Shown: positions 1-8,099, counted from the stretch's first letter. The stretch: DNA of 64,000 nucleotides from Mesorhizobium kowhaii (GCF_003253745.1 NZ_MZXV01000085.1:303367-367366); one strand, 5' to 3'. The notes: generated by a model not told the origin, from the sequence alone. Program-made: numbers and translations.

Positions 1-1
1 C

Positions 2-1126
2 GATCTTGCCGCGTCCTCCGCTTTCCGCCGGCAGATTTTCTTCTGGCTGGCCGGCGCGGCCGTGCTCGCGCTTTTCCTCTATGTCTTCAGTGCCATCCTG
101 TTACCCTTCGTTGCCGGCATGGTGCTTGCCTATTTCCTCGATCCGGTCGCCGACCGGCTGGAGCGGCTCGGCCTGTCACGCGTCATGGCGACGGTGGTCA
201 TCCTCATCACCTTCCTCATCGTACTGGTGCTGGCCTTCGTCATCCTCATTCCGGTGCTGGCGACGCAGATGGCTGATTTCGCCGGCAAATTGCCGGAATA
301 CCTGACCCGGCTGCAAAGCCTGATCACGTCGTTTGATCCGAAATGGCTGGAACAGAAATTCGGCGTCAACGCCAATGGCTTGCGCGACGGGCTGAATTCG
401 CTGCTGACCTCCGGGTTCGGCCTGATCACCACGGTCTTCACTTCGATTTGGAGTTCGGGCGTGGCGCTGGTCTCGGTGGTCAGCCTGTTCGTGGTGACGC
501 CAGTGGTTGCCTTCTACATGCTGCTCGATTGGGACCGCATGGTGGCGGTCATCGACAGCTGGGTGCCGCGCGACAATGTCGCGACGGTGCGCGCCATCGC
601 CAAGGACATCAACACCGCAACGGCCGGCTTCGTGCGCGGCCAGGGCACGCTGTGCCTGGTGCTGGGCGCGATATATGCGACCGGGCTGACGCTGACCGGG
701 CTGAATTTCGGCATCCTCATCGGTCTGTTCGCCGGGCTGATCTCCTTCATCCCCTATGTCGGCTCGCTCACCGGACTGGTGCTGGCCGTCGGCGTCGCCT
801 TCGTCCAGTTCTGGCCGGACTGGACGATGATCGTGGCCGTCGCCGTCGTGTTCTTCATCGGCCAGTTCATCGAAGGCAACATCCTGCAGCCACGGCTGGT
901 CGGCAAGAGCGTCGGCCTGCACCCGGTATGGCTGATGTTCTCGCTGTTTGCCTTCGGCGCGCTGTTCGGCTTCGTCGGCCTGCTGATTGCAGTGCCAGCT
1001 TCGGCGGCAGTTGCCGTGCTGGTGCGGTTTGCCATAGCTCGTTATCTCGAATCGCCGCTCTACAAGGGTCACGGCAGCACTGCGCCGGAGCTCCCGACCG
1101 ATCGGCGCAAGGCCATCAAGCCATGA
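2..1126 (+). CDS. AI-2E family transporter (PerM/YdiK-like), 5' end outside window
   Basis: This is an integral membrane protein of the AI-2E/PerM family, whose members are putative exporters with roughly eight membrane segments. The reading frame is open from base 2, so the gene starts upstream of the window; 374 residues are visible. Long hydrophobic runs occupy much of the sequence, and the C-terminal half has the family-typical block with ISFIPYVGS, then GNILQPRLVGKSVGLHPVW. The stop is 46 bases before the hdaA start, and in many rhizobia this transporter gene precedes hdaA, so the two are probably co-transcribed. The substrate cannot be read from sequence. Confidence 0.88.
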   Translation, partial: DLAASSAFRRQIFFWLAGAAVLALFLYVFSAILLPFVAGMVLAYFLDPVADRLERLGLSRVMATVVILITFLIVLVLAFVILIPVLATQMADFAGKLPEYLTRLQSLITSFDPKWLEQKFGVNANGLRDGLNSLLTSGFGLITTVFTSIWSSGVALVSVVSLFVVTPVVAFYMLLDWDRMVAVIDSWVPRDNVATVRAIAKDINTATAGFVRGQGTLCLVLGAIYATGLTLTGLNFGILIGLFAGLISFIPYVGSLTGLVLAVGVAFVQFWPDWTMIVAVAVVFFIGQFIEGNILQPRLVGKSVGLHPVWLMFSLFAFGALFGFVGLLIAVPASAAVAVLVRFAIARYLESPLYKGHGSTAPELPTDRRKAIKP

Positions 1127-1172
1127 TCCGGCCGGTGACCAGGTGTCTTGCCGGGCCGTACGGCTGAGCCGC

Positions 1173-1877
1173 ATGAGCGACCAGAAAACCGACCCGCCGC
1201 GCCAATTGCCGCTGGATCTCGGCCACGGCACCGGCTATTCGCGCGACGAGCTCGTTGTCTCCGGCACCAACGCCCAAGCGGTGGCTTTGGTCGACCGCTG
1301 GCCGGACTGGCCTTCGCCGGTGGTGGTGCTGGCCGGTCCCGCCGGTTCGGGCAAGACACATCTGGCCTCCATTTGGCGCGCGCGCGCCAACGCGGTGGCG
1401 GTCGACGCCAGGCGTATCGGTGACAGCATCGCCAATCTCGGCACCCGGCCGGCACTGATCGACGATGTCGATACCGGGGCGGTCGACGAGCAAGGCCTGT
1501 TCCATCTGATCAATGCGGTGCGTGGTGCAGGCTCGACGCTGCTCCTGACCGCACGCCGCTTTCCATCGGCCTGGGGTGTTGTGCTGCCCGATCTCGCCTC
1601 GCGGCTGAAGGCGGCGGCGACAGTCGAGATCCATGAGCCCGACGATCTCCTGCTCGCCGGCGTCATCACCAAGCTGTTCGCCGACCGTCAGGTCGAGGTC
1701 GAGCCGCATGTCGTGCAGTATCTGGTCCGCCGCATCGAGCGCTCGCTGGCGACCGCGATGCGCATCGTCGAGCGGCTGGACCGCACCGCGCTCGAGCGTA
1801 AGACGCCGATCACGCGCACCCTGGCGGCCGAAACCGTCAGCGCCATGGACGAGGGGCAGGGCGAGTTCGAGATCTAG
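1173..1877 (+). CDS. hdaA: HdaA-like regulator of DnaA (AAA+ domain)
   Basis: Homologue of Hda/HdaA, which binds the DNA polymerase sliding clamp and promotes ATP hydrolysis by DnaA after initiation. The protein has 234 residues. QLPLDL at residues 11-16 is the clamp-binding motif expected at the N-terminus, GPAGSGKT at 55-62 is Walker A, and ALIDDVD near 94-100 is the Walker B region. I chose the ATG at 1173, just before the clamp motif; an upstream GTG at 1143 would add ten residues. It follows the PerM-type transporter gene, the usual rhizobial arrangement. Only the DnaA-like AAA+ part is present; there is no DNA-binding domain. Confidence 0.85.
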   Translation: MSDQKTDPPRQLPLDLGHGTGYSRDELVVSGTNAQAVALVDRWPDWPSPVVVLAGPAGSGKTHLASIWRARANAVAVDARRIGDSIANLGTRPALIDDVDTGAVDEQGLFHLINAVRGAGSTLLLTARRFPSAWGVVLPDLASRLKAAATVEIHEPDDLLLAGVITKLFADRQVEVEPHVVQYLVRRIERSLATAMRIVERLDRTALERKTPITRTLAAETVSAMDEGQGEFEI

Positions 1878-1937
1878 GCTGTAGGTTGTTTCGGCCCATT
1901 GCTCCGAGATGGCCGACTTTAGACCGTGCACTTCAGC

Positions 1938-2906
1938 TCAGATCGTCAGAATGACCCGGCCGAGCGGACGCTCTTCGATGAGATACCGCAAAGCCTCGGC
2001 CGCGTCCTCGAGCGGGAAAGTCTTGGCGACGATCGGTTTGACCTGAGCTGATGCCAGCAGGTCCGCGATGACTGACCACGCGGCGTTGCGGGCAGCGGCA
2101 CTCTCGCTCAGCAGCGAAAAGCCCTTGATGCTTGCAACCTTCCAAATCAGGTCGGTGACATTGATCGTGCTTTCGCGGCCGGCCGAGTAGCCAAGCGTGA
2201 TCAACGACCCGCCGCGCGCCAGCGCCGGCAACGCATCGCTCAGTATCTTGCCGCCGATGCCGTCGATGACGACGTCGGCGCCGTAGCCATCGGTGATGCG
2301 GTTGACACCGTCTGCCAGACCCTCGGTCGTCAGATCGATAACCTCGGAAAAGCCAAGCGCCTTTGCCTCTTCGGCCTTGGCATGGCTGGTGGTGGACGAG
2401 ATGCTGTGTCTGGCGCCGAGCGCTCGCGCCAGCTGTGTCGCTGCATTGCCGACCGAACCGCCGATTGCCGGCGCAAGCACCACCTTGCCGGTCGCGAAGC
2501 CGGCGTTCATCAGCGCGAGATAGGCCGTGAGATAGGCGACCGGCAGGCCGGCAGCGGCAACGTCATCGATGGTCTCGGGAACAGGCAGCAGCAATTCCTT
2601 GGGCACCTCGACATATTCGCTGTAGGTACCATCCTCGAAGACGCCGAACGGCCCGAGGAACGCCACCCGCGTGCCATCGGGGAAGTCTGGGTCGCCGCCT
2701 TCGATGATGCCGGCGCCTTCATTGCCAAGTACCAGCGGCGCCTTCGACAGCGGGAAATGGCCGCTGAGGATAGTATGGTCGAGTGGTGTGACGCCGGCGG
2801 CAACCATCCGCACCAGCAGCCGCCCTTCGGACACATCTGGTTTGGGAATGTCGACAAGCCTCAGGTCGGAGTAGCCGCCAAAGCCTTCTGCTCTCATTGC
2901 ACGCAT
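1938..2906 (-). CDS. Zinc-less MDR oxidoreductase, quinone-oxidoreductase-like
   Basis: Medium-chain dehydrogenase/reductase of 322 residues, probably an NADPH-dependent quinone or enone reductase. The N-terminal GroES-like fold carries GNEGAG near residue 61, and a nucleotide-binding segment with AIGGSVGNAA follows in the Rossmann half. The cysteine set that binds structural zinc in alcohol dehydrogenases is absent, as in the QOR subgroup. The start at 2906 (MRAMRAEG) matches family starts; an upstream in-frame start would add an unlikely leader. It is on the minus strand upstream of a SnoaL-like gene but separated from its stop by about 100 bases. Substrate unknown. Confidence 0.82.
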   Translation of the reverse strand: MRAMRAEGFGGYSDLRLVDIPKPDVSEGRLLVRMVAAGVTPLDHTILSGHFPLSKAPLVLGNEGAGIIEGGDPDFPDGTRVAFLGPFGVFEDGTYSEYVEVPKELLLPVPETIDDVAAAGLPVAYLTAYLALMNAGFATGKVVLAPAIGGSVGNAATQLARALGARHSISSTTSHAKAEEAKALGFSEVIDLTTEGLADGVNRITDGYGADVVIDGIGGKILSDALPALARGGSLITLGYSAGRESTINVTDLIWKVASIKGFSLLSESAAARNAAWSVIADLLASAQVKPIVAKTFPLEDAAEALRYLIEERPLGRVILTI

Positions 2907-3009
2907 GACTGTTTTCCTTCTTGTGCATGGCACAGCCGCAGGATCGCGGTCAGCCGCCATTGATCGTCGGCAAGGCCGACGGCTCTACTGATTGTGTGGG
3001 GGAGGCCGC

Positions 3010-3453
3010 TCAGGCTTTCGGATCGGTCACCTTCTGCAAAGCGTCGGCCTGCGGTCCGGTCAAATAGAGGTCACCAAAGCCGTTTCCAACCTGTTCCCAC
3101 ATCAGGCGGGAAAACAGCAGCGCGGCATCGAGCGGGCGGTGGTTGACCAGGATCGAGTCCGCTTCGCCTTGTGCGTTCATATGCACGAGGACTGAGCATT
3201 CGATCGGAACGCCACGAATCTCGGCACGATACGATTCCATGAAGAACGCAGCGCCGAAGTCACCACGATAGGTGAAGTCCTGGAAATCGTAGAGCGGCAT
3301 GGCCTGCTTCAGCAGCGCCAGAATGTTTGCTCTGCCTTCCACCGGTCGTCTCAGCACGGTCGCTTCGAGCGTGGCGTCCTCGGCAAGTTTCGCCAGCCAT
3401 GGCGGAGGGCCATCTGGCTTGGGAAGAAGGGGGGCTGTGTCATTGAACTTCAT
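3010..3453 (-). CDS. SnoaL-like (NTF2-fold) protein
   Basis: A 147-residue protein that looks like the SnoaL/NTF2-like alpha-beta barrel family, members of which are cyclases, isomerases or proteins of unknown role. Aromatic-rich segments such as YDFQDFTYRGDF and the internal strand pattern fit that fold, but no catalytic residues can be assigned. The start chosen (MKFNDTA) lies 40 bases downstream of a perfect inverted repeat at 3493-3504, which is shared with the neighbouring TetR gene, so this gene is probably under TetR control. The family assignment is moderate and the function is unknown. Confidence 0.65.
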   Translation of the reverse strand: MKFNDTAPLLPKPDGPPPWLAKLAEDATLEATVLRRPVEGRANILALLKQAMPLYDFQDFTYRGDFGAAFFMESYRAEIRGVPIECSVLVHMNAQGEADSILVNHRPLDAALLFSRLMWEQVGNGFGDLYLTGPQADALQKVTDPKA

Positions 3454-3492
3454 GGTTTTGATCCCGACTGAGTGGGGTAAGCGTCGATCAAT

Positions 3493-3504
3493 ATGACCGG
3501 TCAT
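3493..3504. promoter_or_regulatory. Probable TetR operator upstream of the SnoaL-like gene
   Basis: Perfect 12-bp palindrome ATGACCGGTCAT. It lies between the SnoaL-like gene and the tetR gene, upstream of the former. A near-identical site lies at 4124-4135 in front of tetR, with matching flanks (AAT before and CTTAA after). Two copies in front of a regulator and its neighbour are the normal pattern for autoregulation plus target control. Confidence 0.7.
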
Positions 3505-3535
3505 CTTAAAGCAGTCGCAAAAAAAAGGATACGCC

Positions 3536-4114
3536 TCAGGTCACCAAGGCGCCGAACGCGACGTCCACGAATGCCGTCAGCGCCACGGCATCCTTGTCCA
3601 CCTTCGCGCGCATCATCGCGCCTTCCCAGGAGTTGAGCAGAAACATGGCGATGGTCCTGGCTTCCATGTCGCGCCGCACCGTTCCATCGGCTTGCGCCTC
3701 CCTGACACAGGATTCGATGGCGCGGCTCCACGCCGCCAGCAGCACCGCCAGCCGCTCCCGAACCGCGCGGCTCTGGTCCGGCATTTCCGCGCTCATATTG
3801 CCGATCATGCAGCCGGTCCGGTACCCGGCCTGGCGTGCGACGTCGTTCAGGTGCTGAAAATACCGATTCAGCCTGACGACAGCAGGCGTCTTCTCGTCGC
3901 CGAGCGTGCTCAACCCGTTAAGCACCTTCTGCCAATAGCGCTCCAGGGCCTCGACGGCGAGCGTCTCCTTGCTGTCGAAATGATTGTAGAACGACCCCTT
4001 CGGCACTTGCGCCGCTTCGGTGATGTCCTGCACGCTGGTGCCGTTGAAGCCCTTCTGGTGCAGGGTTTCCACGGCCGCCACGATGATCTGTTCCTTGGTG
4101 CTCCCTCGTGCCAT
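3536..4114 (-). CDS. TetR/AcrR family repressor
   Basis: A 192-residue TetR-type regulator. The N-terminal helix-turn-helix spans about residues 26-52 (TSVQDITEAAQVPKGSFYNHF). The C-terminal ligand domain resembles the LmrA/YxaF-like subgroup. The start codon lies 10 bases from the 4124-4135 palindrome, a position where bound repressor would block its own transcription. The second copy of the palindrome is just past the 3' end, in front of the SnoaL-like gene. I infer that it represses itself and that gene. The ligand cannot be told from the sequence. Confidence 0.88.
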   Translation of the reverse strand: MARGSTKEQIIVAAVETLHQKGFNGTSVQDITEAAQVPKGSFYNHFDSKETLAVEALERYWQKVLNGLSTLGDEKTPAVVRLNRYFQHLNDVARQAGYRTGCMIGNMSAEMPDQSRAVRERLAVLLAAWSRAIESCVREAQADGTVRRDMEARTIAMFLLNSWEGAMMRAKVDKDAVALTAFVDVAFGALVT

Positions 4115-4123
4115 GAGAGCAAT

Positions 4124-4135
4124 ATGACCGGTCGT
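4124..4135. promoter_or_regulatory. Probable TetR operator in front of tetR
   Basis: ATGACCGGTCGT, one base off the perfect palindrome at 3493-3504 and with the same AAT and CTTAA flanks. It sits 10 bases upstream of the tetR start codon, consistent with negative autoregulation. Confidence 0.68.
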
Positions 4136-4195
4136 CTTAAAAAGTCAAGGCCGATTTTCAAGGACGGTGAGAGGGTGGTCCAGACCTGTCGGCCT

Positions 4196-5098
4196 TCAAC
4201 CCAGATGCGACTGAACAAAGTCGATGAAGGCGCGCACCTTGGCGGGCGGCAGATGGCGCGATGGGTAGAGTGCGTAAAGCGGAAAGCTCTCGCCATGCCA
4301 GTCCGGCAGAATTTCCACCAGAGCGCCTTGCCGGATGAGGTGCTGCACGCCGATTGCCTTGATCCTGGCGATGCCGACGCCGTCAAGGCAGGCACCGAGC
4401 ATCGTGCCAAACTCGGTGACCATGAGGCGGCCCGTGGTCCTGACGTCAATGATCGCGGCGGCGCGTCGAAACCGCCACTCCTCGATTGGCTGACCGGTCA
4501 GCGAATCCCGAACCTGGATGCAGGCATGATCGACCAGGTCGGAGGGAACGGCCGGACACCCATGTGCCTTCAGGTAGGCCGGCGCGGCGACCGTCACCGT
4601 GCGCGTGTCGATGAGTTTCCTCGCCACCAGGGACGACACTGGCGGTGTTCCGAAGCGGACAGCGATGTCAAATCCTTCGCCCACCAGATCCCCCAGCTGG
4701 TCGCGGGCGACCAGCTCCAGCGAGAGGTCGGGATAGAGCGACAAGAATTCACGGATATGCGGCGTGAACAGCTGGCGCGAGAAGAACGCATCGACGTTGA
4801 CGCGCAGCCGGCCGCGCACCGCGACAGACGTGCCGGAGGTGACGGTTACCGCGTCTTCGATTCCTGTCAGCAGCGGCGCAACCTCGGCGTAAAGCCGGCG
4901 GCCCTCGTCGGTCAGCGACACCGCTCGCGTCGTCCGGTCGAGCAGGCGGACGCCAACGCGGGTCTCGAGGCGCGAGACAGCGCGGCTGACGCCCGAGCGC
5001 GACAGGCCGAGTGCGTCCGCCGCCCGGGCAAAGCTGCCGCCTTCGGCGATCGCGGCCAGTACGCCGACATTGGAGATCACGCGTCCATCAAACGCCAT
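4196..5098 (-). CDS. LysR family transcriptional regulator
   Basis: A 300-residue LysR-type regulator. The N-terminal winged helix includes GGSFARAADALGLSRSGVSRA at about residues 19-39, followed by the linker helix and the periplasmic-binding-like effector domain. The subgroup resembles regulators acting on adjacent oxidoreductase genes. The start MAFDGRV was chosen because upstream residues have no counterpart in the family. It is divergent from an NmrA-like gene at 5228, and the intergenic DNA holds an inverted repeat of the LysR T-N11-A kind (5142-5166), so that gene is the likely target. Confidence 0.9.
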   Translation of the reverse strand: MAFDGRVISNVGVLAAIAEGGSFARAADALGLSRSGVSRAVSRLETRVGVRLLDRTTRAVSLTDEGRRLYAEVAPLLTGIEDAVTVTSGTSVAVRGRLRVNVDAFFSRQLFTPHIREFLSLYPDLSLELVARDQLGDLVGEGFDIAVRFGTPPVSSLVARKLIDTRTVTVAAPAYLKAHGCPAVPSDLVDHACIQVRDSLTGQPIEEWRFRRAAAIIDVRTTGRLMVTEFGTMLGACLDGVGIARIKAIGVQHLIRQGALVEILPDWHGESFPLYALYPSRHLPPAKVRAFIDFVQSHLG

Positions 5099-5141
5099 TT
5101 GGTTCTCCGTTGATTTTAGATCATCAATGATATGACTTAAT

Positions 5142-5166
5142 GGCACTCACTGCAACAATGAGTGCC
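5142..5166. promoter_or_regulatory. Probable LysR binding site (inverted repeat)
   Basis: GGCACTCA and TGAGTGCC form an 8-bp perfect inverted repeat separated by 9 bases, midway between the divergent LysR and NmrA-like genes. Geometry and position fit a LysR recognition site. No binding data are implied. Confidence 0.6.
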
Positions 5167-5227
5167 CGGCTAAAGATCCGCCATCCCGCACCGCAAAGGC
5201 GTGGCCCCGAAAGAATGGAGACGGATC

Positions 5228-6094
5228 ATGTATACAATCACCGGCATTACCGGCAAAGTTGGTGGCGCCTTGGCGCGTGCTTTGCTTGCAAAGGGTCAGC
5301 CTGTCCGCGCTGTTGTGCGCGACGCGGCAAAGGGCCAGCAATGGGCGGCACTCGGTTGTGAGGTCGCGGTCGCCGCCATGGAGGATGCCGTAGCGCTGAC
5401 CGAAGCCTTCAACGGTGCAACGGCCCTATTTATCCTGCCACCGCCGGTGTTCGATCCCGAGCCCGGCTATCCCGAAGCGCAAGCGGTCATCGACAGCGTC
5501 GCGGCGGCGTTGAAAGCCTCAAGACCCGCGCGGGTCGTCTGCCTGTCGACCGTCGGCGCCGATGCGGTTCAGGACAATCTGCTGTCACAGCGCACGATGA
5601 TGGAGGCCGCGCTGAGCGCGCTCCCGGCGGCACTCACCTTCCTGCGGCCCGCCTGGTTTCTCGACAATGCCGTCTGGGATGTGACATCGGCCCGTGAAAC
5701 GGGGCTGATCCAAAGTTTCCTGGTGCCGACGGACAGGGCGCTGCCGATGGTTGCCGCCGAGGATGTCGGGCGAGCGGCGGCGGAACTCATCCAGCAGGAC
5801 TGGACCGGCATACGCATTGTCGAACTGGAAGGCCCGGCCCGCGTATCTCCTGACGACCTTGCCGCAGCTTTCGCCGCTGTACTTGGCAAGCCGGTGCGCG
5901 CCATGCCGGTGCCGCGCGAAACCTGGGAAACGCTTTTCCGTTCGCAAGGCATGAAGAACCCGCAACCGCGCCTGCGCATGCTCGATGGCTTCAATGAGGG
6001 CTGGATCGCATTCTCCGACGAAACGAAGACGATCAAGGGAATGACAGATGCGACGGCCGTGGTTGCGGCTCTCGTCGCGGGCATAGGCGCCTAG
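5228..6094 (+). CDS. NmrA-like NAD(P)-binding protein
   Basis: A 288-residue atypical short-chain dehydrogenase of the NmrA/azoreductase-like group. It opens directly with a TGxTGxxG dinucleotide-binding motif (ITGITGKVG at residues 4-12). The C-terminal part has the pattern of NAD(P)H-binding redox sensors and quinone reductases. The start ATG at 5228 follows a purine-rich stretch and places the Rossmann motif at the very N-terminus, as usual. The gene is divergent from the LysR regulator and probably controlled by it. The substrate is not predictable. Confidence 0.82.
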   Translation: MYTITGITGKVGGALARALLAKGQPVRAVVRDAAKGQQWAALGCEVAVAAMEDAVALTEAFNGATALFILPPPVFDPEPGYPEAQAVIDSVAAALKASRPARVVCLSTVGADAVQDNLLSQRTMMEAALSALPAALTFLRPAWFLDNAVWDVTSARETGLIQSFLVPTDRALPMVAAEDVGRAAAELIQQDWTGIRIVELEGPARVSPDDLAAAFAAVLGKPVRAMPVPRETWETLFRSQGMKNPQPRLRMLDGFNEGWIAFSDETKTIKGMTDATAVVAALVAGIGA

Positions 6095-6115
6095 ATCTCG
6101 TGGAATATGAGAGGA

Positions 6116-6192
<77 letters not shown>

Positions 6193-6315
6193 AACGGTCT
6201 GTTGCCTATTCATTTCGGTGTTGCATGGCAAGTGCAAAAACCTTGCCGCCGTGCGCATTGCGCAGTAATGACGACGAAGGGTGGCGATGCTGCCTTGCAC
6301 AATAACGAGGTGGCC

Positions 6316-6621
6316 ATGTCCGCGCGCATTTTCAGCCCAGCCAAAACCGCGATGCAGTCCGGTAAGGCCAAGACCGGCCATTGGGTGCTGGAATTCGATC
6401 CTGAGATGCGCAAGAAGATTGATCCCCTGATGGGCTACACCACGTCGGGAGACATGAGGAGCCAGATCAGGCTCACCTTCGACACGAGGGAAGAGGCGGT
6501 GGCCTACGCCGAAAAGGAAGCGCTCGCCTACCGCGTCGAGGAGCCGAAAGAGACCAAGCGCCGCCAGATTTCCTATGCGGAGAATTTCCGCTATGACCGC
6601 AGGACGCCCTGGACGCATTGA
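6316..6621 (+). CDS. ETC complex I subunit, NDUFS4-like
   Basis: A 101-residue protein of the NADH-ubiquinone oxidoreductase 18-kDa (NDUFS4) family, an accessory subunit of complex I in alphaproteobacteria. Recognisable blocks are GHWVLEFDPE, DPLMGYTTSGDM, IRLTFDTREEAVAYAEK and the closing FRYDRRTPWTH. The start at 6316 (MSARIF) is the standard start. It is monocistronic, far from the nuo operon, and ends 46 bases before tRNA-Arg. Chromosomal backbone gene just outside the integrated element. Confidence 0.9.
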   Translation: MSARIFSPAKTAMQSGKAKTGHWVLEFDPEMRKKIDPLMGYTTSGDMRSQIRLTFDTREEAVAYAEKEALAYRVEEPKETKRRQISYAENFRYDRRTPWTH

Positions 6622-6667
6622 CCGGCGGCTAGCGCCAAGTATCCAGCCGGCCCAGCGGCCGGCCAGC

Positions 6668-6744
6668 GGTCCCGTAGCTCAGCTGGATAGAGCACCGGCC
6701 TTCTAAGCCGATGGTCACAGGTTCGAATCCTGTCGGGATCGCCA
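6668..6744 (+). tRNA. tRNA-Arg (UCU), integration target of the element
   Basis: Complete tRNA: acceptor GGTCCCG pairs with CGGGATC (one G-U pair), the anticodon loop CTTCTAA gives anticodon TCT, the T-loop is GTTCGAATC, and CCA is encoded at 6742-6744. The 3' half from 6694 onward is duplicated at 25707-25767, so the gene is split by the attachment core and has been restored by element DNA after integration. Position 27-43 is an apparent C-A mismatch. Confidence 0.95.
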
Positions 6745-6754
6745 ATAATTTCAA
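6694..6754 (+). repeat. attL: 61-bp direct repeat within tRNA-Arg 3' half
   Basis: Left copy of a 61-bp exact direct repeat; the right copy is 25707-25767. It starts before the anticodon stem, includes the anticodon, T-arm and CCA, and extends 10 bases beyond the tRNA. A tRNA-anchored duplication with a tyrosine recombinase beside the other copy is the signature of site-specific integration. Confidence 0.93.
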
Positions 6755-6802
6755 GTAGTTAGACGGAATTTGGCACTGCTCCGTCTCTTCAATAATCGCC
6801 CG

Positions 6803-6821
6803 TGTCAGCACCATGTCAGCA
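6803..6821. promoter_or_regulatory. Probable integrase arm sites, left end
   Basis: Two direct copies of TGTCAGCA (6803-6810 and 6814-6821), 11 bases apart start to start, 50 bases inside attL. The surrounding 21 bases recur exactly at 25560-25580 near attR, in the same orientation. Paired short repeats at both inner ends of an integrated element are the expected form of integrase arm-type sites. Confidence 0.6.
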
Positions 6822-6837
6822 GCCTTGCAACGAGAAA

Positions 6838-6854
6838 GCCCGCCTATCGCGGGC
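6838..6854. terminator. GC hairpin, terminator-like
   Basis: GCCCGC and GCGGGC enclose a short loop, with AAA on the left side so that the U-side lies on the minus strand. It is one of a family of similar hairpins in this element and sits just inside attL, where it could stop leftward transcripts before they reach tRNA-Arg. Confidence 0.4.
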
Positions 6855-6935
6855 CGCCTGCCGGCCGGTTCCAATTGCGGTGCCAATCCTTTCCTGCGAC
6901 TATCGGCAGGTCCGACACGGACGCGAGGTGTTGCT

Positions 6936-7268
6936 ATGCAAGGGTTTGCTGCGAAACTCGTTGTTCGCGCGAAGGAAAAAGCGCTCGCCCAGGCCGCGCA
7001 CGGAGAAACACTGCGAAACCAAATCGCGGAAACCTACAAAAGTCTGGCTGAGTTGTCCGAGCATCTCAAGGCGTCAGATATGGCTGCCGAGCGCCTAAAA
7101 ATTTACAAGCCGAAGTACGGAAGCGATTACTCCTGCCCAATCTGTTGGCAGGAACGCGGCGCTATCAAGTGGCTCCTTTTCGTGGAGGAGCCAGACCATG
7201 CTTACCATTGCAAGATCTGCGGCTTCAAAGAAGCCGACGATGGGCAATTGAAAAAGCCCGCCACCTGA
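6936..7268 (+). CDS. Small zinc-ribbon protein, unknown function
   Basis: A 110-residue protein. The N-terminal half is charged and probably helical or coiled-coil; the C-terminal half has two cysteine pairs, CPIC and CKIC about 35 residues apart, a treble-clef or zinc-ribbon-like arrangement. The ATG at 6936 is preceded by GAGGTG at 6924-6929. Its stop is inside the ascending arm of a GC hairpin (7251-7281). First gene inside attL; not recognised as a named family. It may be a regulator or a cargo protein. Confidence 0.6.
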   Translation: MQGFAAKLVVRAKEKALAQAAHGETLRNQIAETYKSLAELSEHLKASDMAAERLKIYKPKYGSDYSCPICWQERGAIKWLLFVEEPDHAYHCKICGFKEADDGQLKKPAT

Positions 7269-7281
7269 GAGGGCAGCGGGC
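7251..7281 (-). terminator. Intrinsic terminator-like hairpin
   Basis: GCCCGC at 7256-7261 pairs with GCGGGC at 7276-7281. AAAAA precedes it on the plus strand, giving a U-tract for minus-strand transcripts. It overlaps the end of the zinc-ribbon gene. Same family as 7411-7438 and 12868-12896. Confidence 0.5.
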
Positions 7282-7410
7282 GCTAGTTCGGGAGGACGGG
7301 CTCCCCTTTGCCCGTGAATAACGCTACGCCCCACTTAGCTCGATAATAAGCTCGCGCAGGTTGAAGCTCTGCATATTCAAGCAGCGTGACTTTTCTGCCA
7401 CAAGATAAGG

Positions 7411-7438
7411 AAAGCCCGCCACCGTGAGGCAGCGGGCT
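7411..7438 (-). terminator. Intrinsic terminator of the 185-aa gene
   Basis: AGCCCGC at 7413-7419 pairs with GCGGGCT at 7432-7438, with AAA on the plus-strand left side. It lies 23 bases past the stop of the minus-strand gene at 7461-8018 and is oriented to end its transcript. Confidence 0.6.
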
Positions 7439-7460
7439 AGGTCGGCAAATTTGCCGATGT

Positions 7461-8018
7461 TCAGTTACGCTCTTTCGGCGTCAGAGCGCTTATCAACTGC
7501 ACCTGATCAAAGTCGTCCCATTCGATGAACGTCCTGCACGATGCCATGAACTCGCCCTTGCGCGCGGCTTCGGCCATGTTCGTCGGCCGATGATCGAACA
7601 GGGCTTGGCGCGTCTTGGTGACGAGTGCGTTCGCCCGCGCCACGGCCGGCGACTTCGGGTTATCGCCGGGCGTGGCATCATAATGCCGCAGAGCCTCCAC
7701 ATGCGCGGCGATCAAGGTCCCGAGTTGACCAGCGATGGGCAAACCGCCTTCGCCGCGTTCGTTGTCCCAAACCTCGTAATAGGCTTTCTTCAATTTGTGC
7801 GTCATCGCCTCTGCCTGACAGGCAATGAAGAAAAGGTGGTTGGCCTCACCATCGGTCAGCACGTGATTGGAGCCTTCGGCCAATTTGTCGGTTAGGTGCA
7901 TATGTTCCATCATGTTCACGAGAACGTCGAGCATGTTGTCCGCGTCACAGATCAGCGGCTCCAGATTAAAGAAGGTCATCTTTTCCTTGGTGGTGGCGGC
8001 CGTCGTCATGGTGTTCAT
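7461..8018 (-). CDS. Hypothetical protein under XRE control
   Basis: A 185-residue soluble, acidic protein with predicted helical content and no recognised family. An AGGGAG ribosome site precedes the ATG. A minus-strand promoter can be read upstream: TTGACA at 8078-8083 and TAATAC at 8056-8061, spaced 16, with the -10 overlapping one ATACCTGAGGTAT operator and the -35 touching the other. The divergent gene encodes an XRE-type regulator, so this gene is probably its repressed target. A terminator follows at 7411-7438. Histidine and acidic residues are frequent but no metal motif is clear. Confidence 0.72.
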   Translation of the reverse strand: MNTMTTAATTKEKMTFFNLEPLICDADNMLDVLVNMMEHMHLTDKLAEGSNHVLTDGEANHLFFIACQAEAMTHKLKKAYYEVWDNERGEGGLPIAGQLGTLIAAHVEALRHYDATPGDNPKSPAVARANALVTKTRQALFDHRPTNMAEAARKGEFMASCRTFIEWDDFDQVQLISALTPKERN

Positions 8019-8046
8019 GCTATTGCTCCCTTTGTCGCGTTATGCG

Positions 8047-8095
8047 ATACCTGAGGTATTATTTATCTTAGAGGCATTGTCAATACCTGAGGTAT
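8047..8095. promoter_or_regulatory. Paired XRE operators in divergent promoter
   Basis: Two exact copies of ATACCTGAGGTAT, at 8047-8059 and 8083-8095, each an odd-centred palindrome, 36 bases apart. They lie between the 185-aa gene and the XRE gene. The left copy overlaps a -10 (TAATAC on the minus strand) and the right copy overlaps the GAGGT ribosome site of the XRE gene. Repressor on both sites would shut both directions. Confidence 0.75.
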
Positions 8096-8099
8096 CAAA

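Noticed and set aside
3692..5113. 473-residue plus-strand frame across tetR and lysR
   Set aside because: Shadow of two minus-strand regulator genes, both with intact helix-turn-helix motifs.
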